Assembly: GCA_002720745.1 (NCBI GenBank)
Contig: PBJO01000007.1
Location: 261,564 to 325,563 of the forward strand
Length of the DNA stretch: 64,000 nt
Direction of reading: 5' to 3'
DNA from: Balneola sp.
Lineage (GTDB): Bacteria > Bacteroidota > Rhodothermia > Balneolales > Balneolaceae
Every line of letters starts with the position of its first letter. Positions within the stretch are counted from its first letter, which is position 1. This document shows, one piece after another, positions 36,207 through 45,722 of the stretch. Under the pieces are notes generated by a model. It made no database searches. It saw only the letters and a list, made by a program, of their open reading frames with translations, and was not told where the DNA came from. A program made the translations under genes and the position numbers.

Positions 36207-36767
36207 ATGGAAAAAAAGCAAGCCGAATTAATACTTAATAAATATGTTAAAGCAAATTCTTTGTTAAATCATTCACATATGGTGGCAAATGCCATGAAGG
36301 CATATGCAAAAAAACTAGAAAAAAATGAAAATACAATTCATGATTGGTGGTTATGTGGTTTATTGCATGATATTGACTGGGAGGTATATCCCGATCAGCA
36401 CCCCAATCATGCTGTAGAGCACATATTCCCAGTAATTGAATTATCAGATGAAATACAACATGCGATCCTTGCTCATGCACCTAGTAGAACAGGTGTAACT
36501 GCCGAATCTGAAATGGATCGTTATTTATTTGCTTGTGATGAAATATCTGGTTTTATACATGCTGTATCCTTAATGAGACCAACAGCTTATGATGGGATGA
36601 AAGTTAAATCAGTTATGAAAAAATTAAAAACTCTTAACTTTGCCGCGAATGTTTCTCGAAACGATATACATACTGGCGTAGAGCTGATTGGTGAATCATT
36701 ATCCGATCACATCCTTTTTTTAATTGATGTGTTTCAAGACGCTAAGCAAAAGAATTTAATTAATTAA
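36207..36767 (+). CDS. HD domain hydrolase
   Basis: 186 residues, all helical, with HD-superfamily metal motifs: HSHMVANAM (H22/H24), LLHDIDW (H54-D55) and ILAHAP (H90). The size and the motif DRYLFACDEISGF fit the YedJ-like or hypothetical HDIG subgroup of phosphohydrolases. The substrate is unknown. It is transcribed divergently from the cytochrome gene across 147 AT-rich bases, and mltG follows after 77 bases. Confidence 0.83.
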   Translation: MEKKQAELILNKYVKANSLLNHSHMVANAMKAYAKKLEKNENTIHDWWLCGLLHDIDWEVYPDQHPNHAVEHIFPVIELSDEIQHAILAHAPSRTGVTAESEMDRYLFACDEISGFIHAVSLMRPTAYDGMKVKSVMKKLKTLNFAANVSRNDIHTGVELIGESLSDHILFLIDVFQDAKQKNLIN

Positions 36768-36844
36768 TTATTCTTTAAATATCCAGAAACTGTTTATGCA
36801 AGCCATATACTTTTAATGCAACCAGCGTATATCTATCAAAATTT

Positions 36845-37888
36845 ATGAAACCACTTATATTGCAAACAGTTTTTTTCTTAGCGTCTTTTTTATTTGTGTT
36901 TAGCCCCAGAAACTATCTTTTACACTCCAATGGATTCATCCAGACGTCATTTACCTCACAAGATGATATCTCATTGTACTTTGATCTAGCACAACCAATG
37001 GATAGTGTTTTTAGCGTATTAGAAAAAAAAGGCTTATCCATAAACTCAGAGATTTTTGATTGGGCAAGACGTCTATCAGGTTGGAAAATTGTGCCAAAAG
37101 GTCATTATTTAGTAACTAAAAGCAGTTCTTTGGATCAATTATTGGAAAAACTTGGAAGGGGTTTGCAAGATCCAATTTCATTGACAATACTTCCTGGGAA
37201 GAATATTGAATCAATTATTGAGCAACTCGATCGACAGAGTTTATATGATGAATATGATTTCCTCGAAGTCCTAAAAGATGATACTTGGCTGTCAGAAATT
37301 AACTCAAATGCGACTCGAGTAATTGGACAATTGTATCCAGAGACCTACAGTGTTTATTGGACCGATAAACCTAAGACTATCATAGGTCGATTAATAGAAG
37401 AGAGCACTAAAGCCTTATCAAATTTTATTGACGAAGATCCATTCGCATCATCCAAATGGGAAGAAATTATCATCATGGCTTCAATCATTGAATGGGAATA
37501 CAGATTTGAGGAGGAAAAAAAACGTATAGGAGGACTATATTGGAATCGCATAAATAGTAATATGAGGTTACAAGCAGACCCAACAGTAAATTTTGCCTTG
37601 GGTGAGCGCAGAAGGTTATTGTATAAAGACTATAATTTTGAGCATCCATACAATACCTATCAAATTGATGGTTTACCACCTGGCCCTATAACCAATCCTT
37701 CTTACAGCAGTTTAGAGGCTGCTGCACGCCCTGAACGTCATGAGTACTTGTATATGGTAGCTAGTCCTAAAGGCACACACGCATTCAGCACTAGCTATAA
37801 AGATCATTTAAAAGCTAGTAAAATTTGGAGAGATTGGATACAAGAGCAATACCGAATCAAAAAGCAACATGAACAATCATCATATTAA
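36845..37888 (+). CDS. mltG: Endolytic murein transglycosylase MltG
   Basis: 347 residues anchored by one N-terminal membrane helix (about 5-22). It cleaves nascent glycan strands and sets the length of new peptidoglycan. The YceG domain is visible, with a LysM-like region LSGWKIVPKGHYLV (78-91) and LPGKNIESI. The catalytic motif reads ASIIEWE (212-218) with E216 as the catalytic residue; the usual form is ASIVEKE. The C-terminal motif includes YNTYQIDGLPPGPITNPS. It ends five bases from the converging LpoA-like gene. Confidence 0.93.
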   Translation: MKPLILQTVFFLASFLFVFSPRNYLLHSNGFIQTSFTSQDDISLYFDLAQPMDSVFSVLEKKGLSINSEIFDWARRLSGWKIVPKGHYLVTKSSSLDQLLEKLGRGLQDPISLTILPGKNIESIIEQLDRQSLYDEYDFLEVLKDDTWLSEINSNATRVIGQLYPETYSVYWTDKPKTIIGRLIEESTKALSNFIDEDPFASSKWEEIIIMASIIEWEYRFEEEKKRIGGLYWNRINSNMRLQADPTVNFALGERRRLLYKDYNFEHPYNTYQIDGLPPGPITNPSYSSLEAAARPERHEYLYMVASPKGTHAFSTSYKDHLKASKIWRDWIQEQYRIKKQHEQSSY

Positions 37889-37893
37889 GCAAC

Positions 37894-39717
37894 TCAATTT
37901 TGTTCATCTGTAGTTTGAAAAGAAGGAATATGCTGAATAAATACCGAAGAATTGACGTGAGTATTACGGAAATTAATAGTAAATGCATGTCCTTTGTAGG
38001 CCGAGGATTTTTTAATTTTATTTTTTAAAGCCTTAGGATTTTTAGCTGAGTATAATTCGCGCATGACATAATATGCTACATCAAACCCTATATAACTAAA
38101 GTTAGTAGGATAGTCACCATAGCGTTCTTTGTATGATGAGGCAAACAATTGGGTTTTACTTTGTGTAGTGTCAACTGCAAAGCCTCTACTAAAATAAATA
38201 TTGGTTTCTGGAAGTCTAGAAGCATTAATATTTACACCACCCCATTCTTCTGATCCTAGGATGTCAATAGTACTTCGCATAGCTTCAAGGTCTGTAAGTA
38301 GTGATTCAATTAGTGTTTGAGCAATAGTTCCCGTAAATGGTGCATAAACTGCGTCAACGATGGTTACACTATCTAATGTATCGGTAGTGAAATATTTGGT
38401 GAAATCTGTTATTCCATAACCTTGCTCTTCAAGATTTTCTACAAAGTTATAGGCTACAAAAGCTCCCAATCGCTCTGATTCTCTTAGAAAAGAGCGCGCT
38501 GCTGCTTCCCCTAAACTACCTTGTTCGGCTATGATGCCGAGTGTATCGTAGCCGAGGTTTTCTACAGCATACCTAGCCAATCTAGCCCCTTGAGAACTAA
38601 AACTCGGATTAACTTGGAACATGTAATTATTATGAAGATCTAAACTATCGGCATTGGCTAGAGGTAAAAATAGTGGTGTATCATATTCTTCTGCGAGTGG
38701 AGCATATGATGGAGCTTCATTAGAGTATAAGGGTCCAATTACAGCATTGACTCGATCAGAAATAACCATGGACGAAAATTGGGTATGCGCAAAATGATTG
38801 GAATTTGATTTTTGGACACTTAGTTCTCTATTTCTCGATGCGGTATCACTGGTAGATTTATAAATAAGAAAAAATTTTGCATCTGGAGTATTGGCATTGA
38901 ATTCTTCTGCTGCAAATGACATGCCTTTATATAAATCTTGAACCACAGTATATCTAGGATCATCTAACGAATACATAGGAAGTAATACCCCCAACCGGTA
39001 ATGAAACCCATCAGGTATACTATACTGCTTAAGTGGATCATATCTGTTTTGGTATTGAACAGGTACTGATAATTGTTGTTTAAGCCTACTTAAGGTTATG
39101 TTATTACTCTCACCAGACTTTTCAGCCAACTGTTCTACATCTGAAAATAATGAATTAGCAAGCCCATATGGAATAGTGTATACAAGCTCCTCTAATATAC
39201 TAGCTTTAAGCTGAACTGGGTAAATATCAGTAAGTAATTGTACTAAATCAGCTGGACTTAAGTACCCTAAGATATCTTCGACGAATATAGCAGCTCTATT
39301 TTTTTGATCCTCGGTTGAGCTAGAATGAATAGATAGGGCGTAAGCCTGCTCTAATGCGGTGGAATGATTATCGAGATAAAATAATATTTTAGCTCTTGCT
39401 AAACCTGCTTCGATGTTCCACCAAATAGACTCTTCTGAATTTAAAATTTTGATCAAGCTTGAGAAGTAAATTAAAGCTTGATTATAATCTCCTAAACGTA
39501 AATAACTACTGGCGAGATAATAATATTCAGCCTCTGAAGTAGGAGTGGAGTATTGTTGTATTATAATACTATCTAAGCCTTGCTCATATAAGGATAGAAG
39601 TTCCTGATACTGTATTTGCTGTGGTAGAGTTTGAGCTACAACTATGTTTTGCGACGAAACCATTGCTATTGCTGACATAAACAATGTTATTAATAAATAA
39701 ATAATCGATTTTGTCAT
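37894..39717 (-). CDS. TPR plus type I periplasmic-binding protein (LpoA-like)
   Basis: 607 residues with a signal peptide ending near VVAQ. The first part (about 35-230) is helical with TPR-type repeats (YYYLASSYLRLGDYNQALIY). From about 236 it has a type I periplasmic-binding fold: YRLGVLLPMY, DLYKGMSFAAEEFN, VNAVIGPLYSNEAPS, DTLGIIAEQGSLGEA and SYIGFDVAYYVM. This order is that of the penicillin-binding-protein activator LpoA, which stimulates peptidoglycan synthases. A branched-chain amino acid binding protein is the alternative. It follows guaA after 16 bases. Confidence 0.78.
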   Translation of the reverse strand: MTKSIIYLLITLFMSAIAMVSSQNIVVAQTLPQQIQYQELLSLYEQGLDSIIIQQYSTPTSEAEYYYLASSYLRLGDYNQALIYFSSLIKILNSEESIWWNIEAGLARAKILFYLDNHSTALEQAYALSIHSSSTEDQKNRAAIFVEDILGYLSPADLVQLLTDIYPVQLKASILEELVYTIPYGLANSLFSDVEQLAEKSGESNNITLSRLKQQLSVPVQYQNRYDPLKQYSIPDGFHYRLGVLLPMYSLDDPRYTVVQDLYKGMSFAAEEFNANTPDAKFFLIYKSTSDTASRNRELSVQKSNSNHFAHTQFSSMVISDRVNAVIGPLYSNEAPSYAPLAEEYDTPLFLPLANADSLDLHNNYMFQVNPSFSSQGARLARYAVENLGYDTLGIIAEQGSLGEAAARSFLRESERLGAFVAYNFVENLEEQGYGITDFTKYFTTDTLDSVTIVDAVYAPFTGTIAQTLIESLLTDLEAMRSTIDILGSEEWGGVNINASRLPETNIYFSRGFAVDTTQSKTQLFASSYKERYGDYPTNFSYIGFDVAYYVMRELYSAKNPKALKNKIKKSSAYKGHAFTINFRNTHVNSSVFIQHIPSFQTTDEQN

Positions 39718-39733
39718 AACTTAACCTTATGAT

Positions 39734-41281
39734 TTATTCCCATTCAATGGTAGCAGGTGGTTTTGAGCTTATATCGTAAACCACTCGATTAACGCCATTT
39801 ACCTCATTTATTATACGATTAGATACATCTGCCAAGAAGTCATAAGGTAGACGAGCCCAATCTGCTGTCATACCGTCGGTAGAAGTTACTGCTCTTAGGA
39901 CAATAGTATATTCATAAGTTCGTTCATCTCCCATAACACCCACACTCTGTACAGGTAAAAGTACTGCTAAGGCCTGCCAAATTTTGTTATATAAGCGAGA
40001 TTCGCGAAGAGATTGAATGAAAATTGCGTCTGATTCCCTCAAAATATGTAATTTTTTACGACTAAGTTGTCCAAGTACTCGAATACCTAAGCCAGGCCCA
40101 GGAAATGGATGTCTATCGATAAAAAGATCTGGTATGCCTAACGCTCGACCCACAATTCGAACTTCATCCTTGAATAACTCCCGTACAGGTTCAATTAGTT
40201 TGAGCCTCATTTTATCCGGTAAACCACCTACATTATGATGTGATTTTATAGTTGCTGATGGTCCTTTAAATGAGATGCTTTCTATAACGTCTGGGTATAA
40301 AGTACCTTGAGCTAAATACTTGAATGAATCTATATTTTTCACTTCTTTCTCAAATACATCAATAAAGGTTTTACCAATAATCTTTCTTTTTTTTTCCGGA
40401 TCAGAAATACCTGTTAAACGATCTAGAAACAGTTCAGAGGCATCTATGCCTTTCACAGGTAAATTCAGCTCTTCTTTATAGAGTTGTAGGACATCACTAT
40501 ATTCGTCTTTTCGTAATAATCCATTATTCACAAAAACACATAATAGCTGTTCACCAAGTGCTTTATTCAGTAGCGTTGCAACAACGGTAGAATCTACACC
40601 ACCCGACAATGCGCAAAGTACTTTATCATTACCCACTCTAGCTTGGATGGCTTCAGTTTGTTCGTCGATGAATGAAGAGGCAGTCCAGTCACCAACTAGA
40701 CCACAAATATCTAGTGCGAAATTGGAAAGTAATTGTGTTCCAAATTCAGTGTGTACTACCTCTGGGTGAAACTGCACTCCAAAAATTGGTTTATAACGAT
40801 GCTTTACAGCAGCAACATGCGCATTTTTGGTATGTCCAATGATGACTAATTTAGAATCCATGTCTTTGATTTGATCACCATGAGACATCCATACTACTGA
40901 TTTTTGCGGAATATCTTTGAGCAGGTCACTTCCATTGTCAATTAATAAATGAGCTCTCCCATATTCTCTTTTTTGTGCTCTTTCAACAGAGCCAGGTTTT
41001 AAGTTATGTGACAGTAGCTGTAGTCCATAACAAATACCTAAAATTGGTGTTTTAAATTCTAAGATTTCGGGTTGAAGATGGGGTGCACCATCATCATTAA
41101 CACTCATTGGCCCACCTGATAGTATTATTCCCGAAGGCTGAGGGATAATGACCCCAGCTAAATCTACATTATATGGGTGAATTTCGCAGTAAATGTTGAG
41201 TTCTCTAAGACGTCTTGCTATTAGCTTGGTAAATTGAGAACCATAATCTAATATTAGAATCCATTCATTATGTCGACTCAT
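39734..41281 (-). CDS. guaA: GMP synthase (glutamine-hydrolysing)
   Basis: Converts XMP to GMP with glutamine and ATP. 515 residues in the normal order: N-terminal class I amidotransferase with C84 (GICYGLQ) and the FHPEVVHTE motif, the ATP pyrophosphatase domain with SGGVDS, and the C-terminal dimerisation domain with HPFPGPGLGIR and the ending KPPATIEWE. The first five codons follow gcvH closely (five bases). All catalytic motifs are intact. Confidence 0.97.
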   Translation of the reverse strand: MSRHNEWILILDYGSQFTKLIARRLRELNIYCEIHPYNVDLAGVIIPQPSGIILSGGPMSVNDDGAPHLQPEILEFKTPILGICYGLQLLSHNLKPGSVERAQKREYGRAHLLIDNGSDLLKDIPQKSVVWMSHGDQIKDMDSKLVIIGHTKNAHVAAVKHRYKPIFGVQFHPEVVHTEFGTQLLSNFALDICGLVGDWTASSFIDEQTEAIQARVGNDKVLCALSGGVDSTVVATLLNKALGEQLLCVFVNNGLLRKDEYSDVLQLYKEELNLPVKGIDASELFLDRLTGISDPEKKRKIIGKTFIDVFEKEVKNIDSFKYLAQGTLYPDVIESISFKGPSATIKSHHNVGGLPDKMRLKLIEPVRELFKDEVRIVGRALGIPDLFIDRHPFPGPGLGIRVLGQLSRKKLHILRESDAIFIQSLRESRLYNKIWQALAVLLPVQSVGVMGDERTYEYTIVLRAVTSTDGMTADWARLPYDFLADVSNRIINEVNGVNRVVYDISSKPPATIEWE

Positions 41282-41286
41282 ACTAA

Positions 41287-41664
41287 TTAAATAAGTGCTT
41301 GATAGGCTTTGGAGTCTAACAGTTCGGATTGTTGATCTGGATTCAAAATCGTAATTTTGATCATCCAGCCTTGCCCATAGGGATCATCATTAATTAATTC
41401 AGGTTCATCTTCAAGAGCTTTATTGATTTTAATAATTTCTCCATCTATTGGAGCATAAAGATCAGAGACCGTTTTTACCGCTTCTACAGTTCCAAAAGTT
41501 TCCTCTTTTTCGAATAAATCCCCAATTTCATTTAATTCTACAAAAACAATATCTCCTAACTCTCCTTGGGCAAAATCAGTAATTCCAATAGTAGCAGTAC
41601 CATCATCATGAATATTTATCCATTCATGATCTTTAGTGTAAAACAAATGTTTTGGTGTCTTCAT
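41287..41664 (-). CDS. gcvH: Glycine cleavage system H protein
   Basis: The lipoyl carrier of the glycine cleavage complex. 125 residues with KDHEWI near the N-terminus and the lipoylated lysine K64 in the segment ETFGTVEAVKTVSDLYAPI. Full length. The other glycine cleavage genes (gcvT, gcvP) are not in this window. It lies between accC (15 bases upstream) and guaA. Confidence 0.95.
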   Translation of the reverse strand: MKTPKHLFYTKDHEWINIHDDGTATIGITDFAQGELGDIVFVELNEIGDLFEKEETFGTVEAVKTVSDLYAPIDGEIIKINKALEDEPELINDDPYGQGWMIKITILNPDQQSELLDSKAYQALI

Positions 41665-41679
41665 AAATGTGCAAAATAT

Positions 41680-43041
41680 TTAAAAATTTAGCTTTTCTTC
41701 TGATTTGTAGGTAAATGTAGTTTCTAGATATTTGGTACTAACAGAGCCTTGATTAAAGTTTGGGTCATCCATCAATTGAATGTGATAAGGAATAGTTGTT
41801 TTGATACCTTCTATAATAAACTCTTGCAAAGCTCTGCGCATTTTAATAATTGCTTCAGGTCTAGTTTTAGCTGTAACAATGAGTTTAGCTATCATTGAAT
41901 CATAATTAGGAGGGATCAGATAACCTGAATAGACATGGGTATCTAGCCGAACACCTTGACCACCAGGGGGATGGAAGACAGTAATTTCACCTGCAGAAGG
42001 TTGGAAATTAAATTCAGGATCTTCAGCATTAATTCGGCATTCAATAGAGTGACCTGTTAATTTAACCAGATAATCTGCGATAGACATTCCCGCGGCAATT
42101 TTAATTTGCTCTTCTATAAGGTCAAATCCAGTAATTTGTTCGGTAACTGGATGTTCAACCTGTATTCTTGTATTCATTTCCATAAAGTAGAAATTAAGTT
42201 CATCATCGACCAAAAATTCTACAGTTCCAGCACCTTCATATTTAACCGAGAGAGCCGCATTTATGGCTGCTTCGCCCATTTTTTTACGTAACTTAGGTGT
42301 TAAAAGAGGGGACGGAGCCTCTTCTAAGATTTTTTGATGTCTGCGTTGTAAAGAGCAGTCTCTTTCACCAAGTGAGATAGCATTACCATATTGATCGGCT
42401 AAAATTTGTATTTCAACATGATGAGGATTTTGAACAAATGTTTCTATATAAACTTCTGGATTATTGAAAGCTGTTTTAGCTTCATTTCGACACATGTCAA
42501 AGCTTTTTTGAAGCTCAGATGCATCCATTACTACTCTCATTCCACGTCCACCGCCTCCCGAGGAGGCTTTTACAATGACGGGGAATCCAATTTCATCACA
42601 AATTGCTTTAGCGTCTTCATAACAAGAGACAACACCATCGCTACCTGGGACAACAGGCACTTTGCTATTTATCATCGTTACTTTTGCAATGGCTTTATCA
42701 CCCATAGAAGAAATAGCTTCGGGTGAAGGGCCAATAAACTTTATATTATGCTCATCACAGATTCTAGAAAATTCAGCATTTTCTGCTAAAAACCCATACC
42801 CTGGGTGCACAGCATCTGCATTTGTGATTTCTGCCGCAGCTAATATCGAAGTTATTTTTAAATAGCTATCCCTGCTTGAAGCTGGACCTATACATACTGC
42901 TTCATCGGCAAATTTAACATGCAAGCTGTCTTTGTCGGCAGTCGAGTATACGGCTACAGTCGGAATACCCATTTCCTTGCATGTACGAATTATACGAAGG
43001 GCTATTTCACCTCTATTTGCAATTAAGATTTTATTAAACAT
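41680..43041 (-). CDS. accC: Acetyl-CoA carboxylase, biotin carboxylase subunit
   Basis: Carboxylates the biotin on AccB with bicarbonate and ATP, the first half-reaction of malonyl-CoA synthesis. 453 residues with the N-terminal [16 protein letters not shown], the ATP-grasp glycine loop [23 protein letters not shown] and [15 protein letters not shown]. Length and motifs are standard. It starts five bases after accB. Confidence 0.97.
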   Translation of the reverse strand: MFNKILIANRGEIALRIIRTCKEMGIPTVAVYSTADKDSLHVKFADEAVCIGPASSRDSYLKITSILAAAEITNADAVHPGYGFLAENAEFSRICDEHNIKFIGPSPEAISSMGDKAIAKVTMINSKVPVVPGSDGVVSCYEDAKAICDEIGFPVIVKASSGGGGRGMRVVMDASELQKSFDMCRNEAKTAFNNPEVYIETFVQNPHHVEIQILADQYGNAISLGERDCSLQRRHQKILEEAPSPLLTPKLRKKMGEAAINAALSVKYEGAGTVEFLVDDELNFYFMEMNTRIQVEHPVTEQITGFDLIEEQIKIAAGMSIADYLVKLTGHSIECRINAEDPEFNFQPSAGEITVFHPPGGQGVRLDTHVYSGYLIPPNYDSMIAKLIVTAKTRPEAIIKMRRALQEFIIEGIKTTIPYHIQLMDDPNFNQGSVSTKYLETTFTYKSEEKLNF

Positions 43042-43046
43042 TTAAA

Positions 43047-43511
43047 CTAGTCCTTAGAAATTGAAAAAAGAGGCTGCCCATATTCTACAGGTGTTCCATC
43101 AGGTACCAATATCTCAGTTATAATACCACTACAATTTGATTCAATTTCATTCATAATCTTCATGGCCTCAATGATACAAAGAGTTTGCCCAGTTTGAACC
43201 TTGTCACCAACTTTTACAAATGGGTTCGAATCAGGGGATGCTGCTTGATAAAATGTTCCAACTATAGGCGCAACAATGCTATTAGATGAATTGCTTGTAG
43301 TGCTTACCGGTGCTGAAGATTCTAGATCTTCAGAAGCTGTAAGAGGGGCGGTGTGAGGGACTTGAGCTACTACTGGTTGAGTGTAGCTAATATGTGAACT
43401 TTCTGAGAGTTTTTTTACTTTGATTTTAAAGTCAGCTTCTTCAATAGCAACTTCATTTAAATCACTTGCTGCAATAAGATCAATAATCTTTTTTACTAAT
43501 TTTAAGTCCAT
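43047..43511 (-). CDS. accB: Acetyl-CoA carboxylase biotin carboxyl carrier protein
   Basis: 154 residues. The N-terminal helical part and a flexible linker (about 40-75, rich in Ser, Thr and Ala) lead to the biotinyl domain with APIVGTFYQAASPD and the biotinylated K118 in EAMKIMN. It carries CO2 between AccC and the carboxyltransferase. It precedes accC by five bases and follows efp, the common efp-accB-accC arrangement. Confidence 0.96.
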   Translation of the reverse strand: MDLKLVKKIIDLIAASDLNEVAIEEADFKIKVKKLSESSHISYTQPVVAQVPHTAPLTASEDLESSAPVSTTSNSSNSIVAPIVGTFYQAASPDSNPFVKVGDKVQTGQTLCIIEAMKIMNEIESNCSGIITEILVPDGTPVEYGQPLFSISKD

Positions 43512-43606
43512 AATAAATTGTTAGCTATTTATAAATTAATATAGAATTTTGGTAAAGATGACAAAGTATAAAGTCGGTTAAGTCCATTACCAGTATGTGT
43601 TTATAG

Positions 43607-43625
43607 ACTACTTACTGTAAGTAGT
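43607..43625. other. Hairpin between efp and accB
   Basis: A perfect 8-bp inverted repeat, ACTACTTA/TAAGTAGT, with a three-base loop lies in the 133-base gap after the efp stop. No T tract follows on either strand, so it is not a convincing terminator. It may be an operator or an mRNA end. Confidence 0.35.
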
Positions 43626-43644
43626 TCTGTTTAGATCGTTAATT

Positions 43645-44214
43645 CTATTTTGCACGTTCCAAGTATGTTCCATTTCTTGTATCAACTTTGATTAATTCAC
43701 CCTCATTAACAAAAAGAGGTACATTAATAATAGCTCCTGATTCTAGAGTAGCAGGCTTAGATCCACCTTGAGCAGTATCTCCTTTAACGCCAGGATCTGT
43801 TTGTACCACTTTTAATACTAAGTGGACGGGTGGTTCTGCATAGAGAACTTTCTCATCGTCGGCATTAAATAAAATAGTACAATTTTGGCCTTCTATTATA
43901 AATTCTTTGCGTTCTACTTGATGGGGAAATACTGGAATCTGCTCAAACGTTGTGTTGTTCATGAAATAGTAAGACTCGCCATCGTTGTACAAGTACTGAT
44001 ATTCTCTAGATTCAACACGCACAGCTTTTGTTTTTTCGCCAGAACGCCATGTTTTATCAATATTTTTCTCGTTTACAATACCTTTTAATTTAGTGCGAAC
44101 AAATGCAGGCCCTTTACCTGGTTTGACATGTTGAAATTCTGTTATGGCGTACAAAACACCATCTAAATTTAAAACCATTCCGTTTCGGAAATCGGCGGTA
44201 GATACTTTGGACAT
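43645..44214 (-). CDS. efp: Translation elongation factor P
   Basis: Relieves ribosome stalling at polyproline. 189 residues and three beta domains. The loop that reaches the peptidyl transferase centre is HVKPGKGPAF, with K34 at the position modified by lysylation, rhamnosylation or similar in other bacteria; a lysine here points to the lysyl-type or unmodified class. The C-terminal NGTYLERAK is conserved. It is upstream of accB, separated by 133 bases with a small hairpin. Confidence 0.96.
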   Translation of the reverse strand: MSKVSTADFRNGMVLNLDGVLYAITEFQHVKPGKGPAFVRTKLKGIVNEKNIDKTWRSGEKTKAVRVESREYQYLYNDGESYYFMNNTTFEQIPVFPHQVERKEFIIEGQNCTILFNADDEKVLYAEPPVHLVLKVVQTDPGVKGDTAQGGSKPATLESGAIINVPLFVNEGELIKVDTRNGTYLERAK

Positions 44215-44290
44215 CTATTAGAATTAAATTTATATATATACGAAAATAAAGCTACTTAGCCTGACTAACAAGTTTTCATAAAATTAAACT

Positions 44291-45637
44291 CTATAAGAAG
44301 TTGCTGATTATATTATATGCTATTGCAGCTGGGCAAATTACATACAAAAACAGAGGCCATACTTTAGCAAAGAGACTTTCTTTGATTGTTGGGAAGCCGT
44401 GCTCAAGCTCACTGAATGCTTGTTCTTTTTTCCAGAAAAAGGCTACGAATAAACATATTAATAAGCCTCCAATAGGTAATCCTAAGTCACTAAAGATATA
44501 GTTGAAAATGCCAATTAAGCTTGTTTCGAACGCTATTATCACTGAGACAATAGTAACCCCAACTCCTACAAACCAAGCTGCTTTTGAGCGCTCCATTTTA
44601 TGCTCATCGATAACATAAGAAACCGGTACTTCTAATAGTGATATCGTTGATGTTAAAGCGGCAATACTCAACAATAAGAAAAAGACTACACCAAGGCCTA
44701 AACCGACAATTCCCCCAATTGTATTAAATAGAGCCGGTAGAATTTGAAATACTAAGTCAGTACTTGATGCAAGTTGATCACCTACAAAAATTTCTATTCC
44801 AGCACTTCTTGCAACATACATTGCAGGTATGATTAGAAGCCCTGCCAAGAAAGCTATCCCAACATCAGCTAGTGTTACATATGCAGCTACTTGTGGAATA
44901 TTTTCTTTTTTACTCAGGTAAGAACCATAAGTGATTAGTGCGCCCATTCCTAGCGACAACGAGAAGAAAGATTGACCCATAGCAGAGAAAATCAATTCTG
45001 TGGTTATGCGTGAAAAATCGGGAAGTAAATACTCTCTAACCCCATCCATTGCTCCATCCTGTGTGAACACATAGAGAATCATTGTAATAATAATTCCGAT
45101 AAGCAAAGGCATCATTGTTTTAGTAGCTTTTTCGATACCTTCGCTAACTCCGCTGGTAATAATCTTAATGGTAGCTAGCATGAAAATCACCGCTAAAAGG
45201 GCGTTTTTCAATCCATATCCTGTATCAGTAAGTACTTCAGCTATTTCAGTCCAACCTAAAAAATAAAAAATTTCTTCGAATGCATAGCCAAATGCCCATC
45301 CAGCAATTACAGAATAGAAGGAGAGAATCATAACACCACAAATCACACCCCATAGTCCAACTAAAGGGAAAAATTTATTACTACTTAAGACTTTAAATGC
45401 TCCAACCGGATTTCGTCTAGATGCTCGTCCAATACTCAATTCAGCTACCATTACTGGAAAACCAATTAAAAATGTACATAACAAATAAATTATGAGGTAA
45501 GCGGCACCACCTTCTGTAGCTACCTTAGTTGGAAAGCCCCAAATATTACCTAAACCAACTGCAGACCCAGCCGCTGCTAATATAAAACCTAATCTTGAAT
45601 TCCAGGATCCTCTTTTAGTAGAAGTTTGTGTAGCCAA
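44291..45637 (-). CDS. Sodium-dependent transporter (NSS family)
   Basis: A 448-residue LeuT-fold transporter with about 11-12 helices. GSAVGLGNIWGFP (24-36) is the helix 1 ion site, and SLSLGMGALITYGSY and LLSIAALTSTISLLE match the other conserved helices. The start is a TTG at 45637, supported by a strong Shine-Dalgarno sequence (AAGGAG, complement of 45644-45649) six bases upstream, and no better ATG exists before helix 1. It follows the pullulanase gene on the same strand. The substrate is unknown. Confidence 0.92.
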   Translation of the reverse strand: MATQTSTKRGSWNSRLGFILAAAGSAVGLGNIWGFPTKVATEGGAAYLIIYLLCTFLIGFPVMVAELSIGRASRRNPVGAFKVLSSNKFFPLVGLWGVICGVMILSFYSVIAGWAFGYAFEEIFYFLGWTEIAEVLTDTGYGLKNALLAVIFMLATIKIITSGVSEGIEKATKTMMPLLIGIIITMILYVFTQDGAMDGVREYLLPDFSRITTELIFSAMGQSFFSLSLGMGALITYGSYLSKKENIPQVAAYVTLADVGIAFLAGLLIIPAMYVARSAGIEIFVGDQLASSTDLVFQILPALFNTIGGIVGLGLGVVFFLLLSIAALTSTISLLEVPVSYVIDEHKMERSKAAWFVGVGVTIVSVIIAFETSLIGIFNYIFSDLGLPIGGLLICLFVAFFWKKEQAFSELEHGFPTIKESLFAKVWPLFLYVICPAAIAYNIISNFL

Positions 45638-45663
45638 TGAAATCTCCTTTTTAGATGATTGTG

Positions 45664-45690
45664 CTAAATTATTACTAACTTATAATTTAG
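45664..45690. other. 9-bp inverted repeat upstream of the NSS transporter
   Basis: CTAAATTAT (45664-45672) and ATAATTTAG (45682-45690) form a perfect stem with a nine-base loop between the pullulanase stop and the transporter Shine-Dalgarno site. It is too AT-rich and has no T tract, so an operator or mRNA-end hairpin is more likely than an intrinsic terminator. Confidence 0.35.
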
Positions 45691-45722
45691 AAATTTCTGT
45701 TAAAAAGTATTCAGTGTACTTA